Source: Salsipaludibacter sp038233055 (GTDB lineage: Bacteria; Actinomycetota; Nitriliruptoria; Nitriliruptorales; Nitriliruptoraceae). From it: a stretch of DNA of 6,815 nt. Shown here in pieces: positions 5,321-6,815 of the stretch. The stretch covers positions 1-6,815 of the forward strand of contig JBBSMS010000170.1 of the NCBI GenBank assembly GCA_038233055.1. The letters run 5' to 3'. The translations under genes were made by a program, and so were the position numbers. A model generated the notes under the pieces. That model was not told the origin of the DNA. It saw only the letters and a list, made by a program, of their open reading frames with translations, and did not search any database. How positions within the stretch are numbered: position 1 is the first letter of the stretch; the number at the start of each line of letters is the position of its first letter.

Positions 5321-6709
5321 TCAGCAGGGTGCGTTGGCGGGCGGGACGTCGAGTCGTCGATGGATGGCGATCAACACAGGGGTCCAGGGCCAGGTGGCGT
5401 CGAGCCGGACGAACACTTGGCGGTGGCGGTGCACGATGCGGGCCGCGATCGCGAGCAGGGTGTAGCGCAGCCGTCTCGGTTCGGCCACCGACAGGTCGTG
5501 GTCGTCGCCGATGAAGGTCTGCAGCGCGGCCAACAGCAGCGCCGCGAGCAGCACGAGTTCGAACCACACGAGGTTGGCGTTCCAGGCCGCAAACGGCAAC
5601 CGGGACAGGCCGGTGTCCTTGAGGTTCTTGATCCGGTTCTCGACCGTGGCGTGGGACCGGTGGGCCAGTTCCAGGGCGACTGGGTCACCATCGATGTCGT
5701 TGGTCAGGGTGACCTGGTGGCGCAGCCCGTCGTGGTCCCACAGGCGCAGGCTTGCGCCGGGGTGGGGCCGTTCGCGTCGCACGATCGCACGAGTCCCGAC
5801 CGGGGCCCAGTCGGGCACCAAGGCGGGCACCTCCGCGACATCCGCACCGTCACGGACCTGCCCGTCTTGGTTGACCGCGGGCTCCCACGCATCGGCGGGG
5901 ATCGTCTTCATCACCCCGGCAGCGACCTCGGTTGCGCGCACCCCGACCGAGAAGATGAGGTTGCGGGCGGCCAGGCCGACGGTCATCTTGCTGGTGCCCC
6001 CGGCGGTGTCGGCCCGCACCACCACCCGCCGGGCTACCCCGTCGGGATTGTCACCGGGACGGTGGCCGGCCCGCCAGTCCGGCGGCAACGCCGCGATGGC
6101 CTGGTCGATCACGGCGAGCTGGTCAGCGGCGTTGTTCGGGGTGTGGTTGCCGGGACGAAGCAGCCCCGCTGGGAGGCCGAACGGTTCGATGAAGCACAGC
6201 ATCGGTGCAAACCCGAACCCGCGCTTGAACGTCGCCGCAGCACCCTCCTTGGTGTCGTCGGACAGGTGCAGCAGCGTCGCATCGACATCCAGGATGACCT
6301 GGTCGAGGTCATCGATCCCGGCGTCGGCCACCAGACGACCGACCGCGGCCTGGCGCACCCCGACCAGGCGACCACACCGGTCGACATCAAGATCGTCGTT
6401 GACCGTTCGCCACGCCGTCGCGTCAGAAGCCACGTCACCGAACAGCACCGGTTGGTCCCGCAACGTCTTCAAGTCCGACAGGCACCTGCCCCCGGCAGCG
6501 ACCATCATCGCCACCTGGGTCAACACCGTCCCACGGTCACGCGCCGAGGACCGCACGGTCGTGCCCTCCATCACCCCCGACAGGCCCTCGGCCACCCCGA
6601 GCCGGTTCGCGATCCGGCCCAACAGGTGGGTGCCGGCCTGACCGGTCACCCCGCTGCCGTCACCGGTGACATGGACTCGTGCGATCGGACCTGTAGTGTT
6701 CTCCTGCAA
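5321..6709 (-). CDS. IS1380-family transposase
   Basis: This DDE transposase of the RNase H fold cuts and joins the ends of its own element. The preferred start is TTG 6709-6707, because GGAGG lies 5 bases before it (minus strand, 6719-6715) and the protein then begins QENTTGPIARVHVTGDG, as relatives do. That gives 462 aa, a full-length protein. The frame is open upstream to TTG 6781, but that part reads through a hairpin and looks unrelated. Domain order: a beta-rich amino terminus with VHVTGDGSGVTGQAG (12-26); MVAAGGRCLSDLKTLRD and FGDVASDATAWR (69-101), typical for the family; the first acidic site VILDVDATLL (Asp141/143); FKRGFGFAPML (161-171) and LLRPGNHTPNNAADQ (183-197); the second Asp in VVRADTAGG (Asp234); IVRRERPHPGA (309-319); and the Glu region TVENRIKNLKDTGLSRLP with Glu357 and Lys364, matching the E-x6-K part of the IS4-type YREK motif. 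No stop or frameshift interrupts it. Confidence 0.93.
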   Translation of the reverse strand: MQENTTGPIARVHVTGDGSGVTGQAGTHLLGRIANRLGVAEGLSGVMEGTTVRSSARDRGTVLTQVAMMVAAGGRCLSDLKTLRDQPVLFGDVASDATAWRTVNDDLDVDRCGRLVGVRQAAVGRLVADAGIDDLDQVILDVDATLLHLSDDTKEGAAATFKRGFGFAPMLCFIEPFGLPAGLLRPGNHTPNNAADQLAVIDQAIAALPPDWRAGHRPGDNPDGVARRVVVRADTAGGTSKMTVGLAARNLIFSVGVRATEVAAGVMKTIPADAWEPAVNQDGQVRDGADVAEVPALVPDWAPVGTRAIVRRERPHPGASLRLWDHDGLRHQVTLTNDIDGDPVALELAHRSHATVENRIKNLKDTGLSRLPFAAWNANLVWFELVLLAALLLAALQTFIGDDHDLSVAEPRRLRYTLLAIAARIVHRHRQVFVRLDATWPWTPVLIAIHRRLDVPPANAPC

Positions 6710-6710
6710 G

Positions 6711-6770
6711 GTGCCCTCCGGCGTAGATGCTGTTTCTAGACAGAACGCATCCAACCGTCTCGGAGGGCAC
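6711..6770 (-). promoter_or_regulatory. Leader hairpin sequestering the transposase ribosome binding site
   Basis: gtgccctccg (6711-6720) is the perfect reverse complement of cggagggcac (6761-6770), giving a 10-bp stem with a 40-base loop. On the transposase mRNA strand the 3' arm contains the GGAGG ribosome binding site and ends one base before the TTG start, so folding would mask initiation. The loop has its own smaller pairings: gcgt (6721-6724) with acgc (6745-6748), and ctgt (6730-6733) with acag (6740-6743). The pairing is seen in the sequence, and the regulatory role is inferred from other IS families. Confidence 0.5.
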
Positions 6771-6796
6771 TTTCCATGCAACCGCCCCGACCAACC

Positions 6797-6811
6797 ACTG
6801 AATGATCGGGG
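6797..6811 (-). repeat. IS terminal inverted repeat, right (transposase-proximal)
   Basis: actgaatgatcgggg is the exact reverse complement of 5153-5167. Read on the minus strand it begins with CCCC, immediately inside the CTAG flank. Confidence 0.9.
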
Positions 6812-6815
6812 CTAG
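6812..6815. repeat. Target site copy CTAG, right
   Basis: This CTAG matches 5149-5152. It is also the last four bases of the window. Confidence 0.6.

Larger units (their letters stand above)
5153..6811 (-). mobile_element. Complete IS1380-family insertion sequence
   Basis: The element is 1659 bp, within the usual size of the family. It is bounded by perfect 15-bp terminal inverted repeats beginning CCCC, and the family ends typically begin with CC. CTAG flanks both sides. It contains one intact transposase on the minus strand. On the transposase side there are about 90 bases between the repeat and the start codon, including a hairpin. On the other side about 150 bases separate the stop from the repeat. 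Intact ends, an intact frame and matching flanks indicate a fairly recent insertion. The window stops at the last base of the right CTAG, so the right flank cannot be inspected. Confidence 0.92.

Noticed and set aside
5183..6739. 518-aa open frame on the plus strand opposite the transposase
   Set aside because: It is the mirror of a real GC-rich gene. The protein is low-complexity (rich in Gly, Arg, Val, His, Asp), has no family-like motif and no ribosome binding site.
6710..6781. Transposase start at TTG 6781
   Set aside because: The added residues look unrelated to the family, while TTG 6709 has GGAGG at 5 bases and the expected first residues.
1..6815. CRISPR array, toxin-antitoxin pair, phage genes or a new defence cassette
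   Set aside because: I found no regularly spaced repeats and no paired small genes. The only nuclease-like gene is broken, so the evidence does not support a new system here.

Overview
The window is very GC-rich with strongly GC-biased third codon positions. It carries a GlmU whose acetyltransferase half reads like the actinobacterial version and an actinobacterial-type PRPP synthase. It also has the 3' end of a tRNA-Gln and the remains of a DUF222/HNH (13E12-type) gene, a family that is abundant in Actinomycetota. The source is therefore very probably a high-GC actinomycete. GlmU and Prs differ enough from the mycobacterial proteins that a deeper-branching actinobacterial class is possible, but the sequence alone does not settle this.

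Layout, left to right: 1-27 is the 3' end of a tRNA gene, with a GC hairpin behind it (53-68). From 148 a GTG-started reading frame with one membrane helix keeps good coding character only to about 260 and then decays. At 465-1380 (minus strand) lies a broken DUF222/HNH endonuclease gene with a reading-frame change, a nonsense codon and an apparent internal deletion. At 1381-1634 is a 254-base leader containing inverted repeats. Next come the two intact chromosomal genes, glmU (1635-3035) and prs (3135-4121), both on the plus strand and about 100 bases apart. Just behind the prs stop is a frameshifted 3' fragment of what looks like a DUF3892 small protein (about 4137-4311). After a gene-free stretch with a hairpin and a short direct repeat comes the 3' fragment of a PI-PLC/GDPD-like phosphodiesterase (about 4602-4920). 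The last 1.66 kb is a complete IS1380-family insertion sequence (5153-6811). It has perfect 15-bp terminal inverted repeats, flanking CTAG copies and an intact 462-aa transposase on the minus strand.

How the genes work together: glmU makes UDP-GlcNAc, the first committed nucleotide sugar for peptidoglycan, and prs makes PRPP for nucleotides, histidine, tryptophan and NAD. They form a conserved pair of housekeeping genes. Everything around them (membrane-protein stub, HNH relic, DUF3892 relic, phosphodiesterase relic, IS) is debris or mobile DNA. The window reads as an essential core with decaying accessory flanks.

I see no convincing new multi-gene system. The observations most worth checking are a hairpin that would hide the transposase ribosome binding site in read-through transcripts, two canonical G-quadruplex motifs in the 3' tail of the IS, and a compound inverted repeat upstream of glmU.
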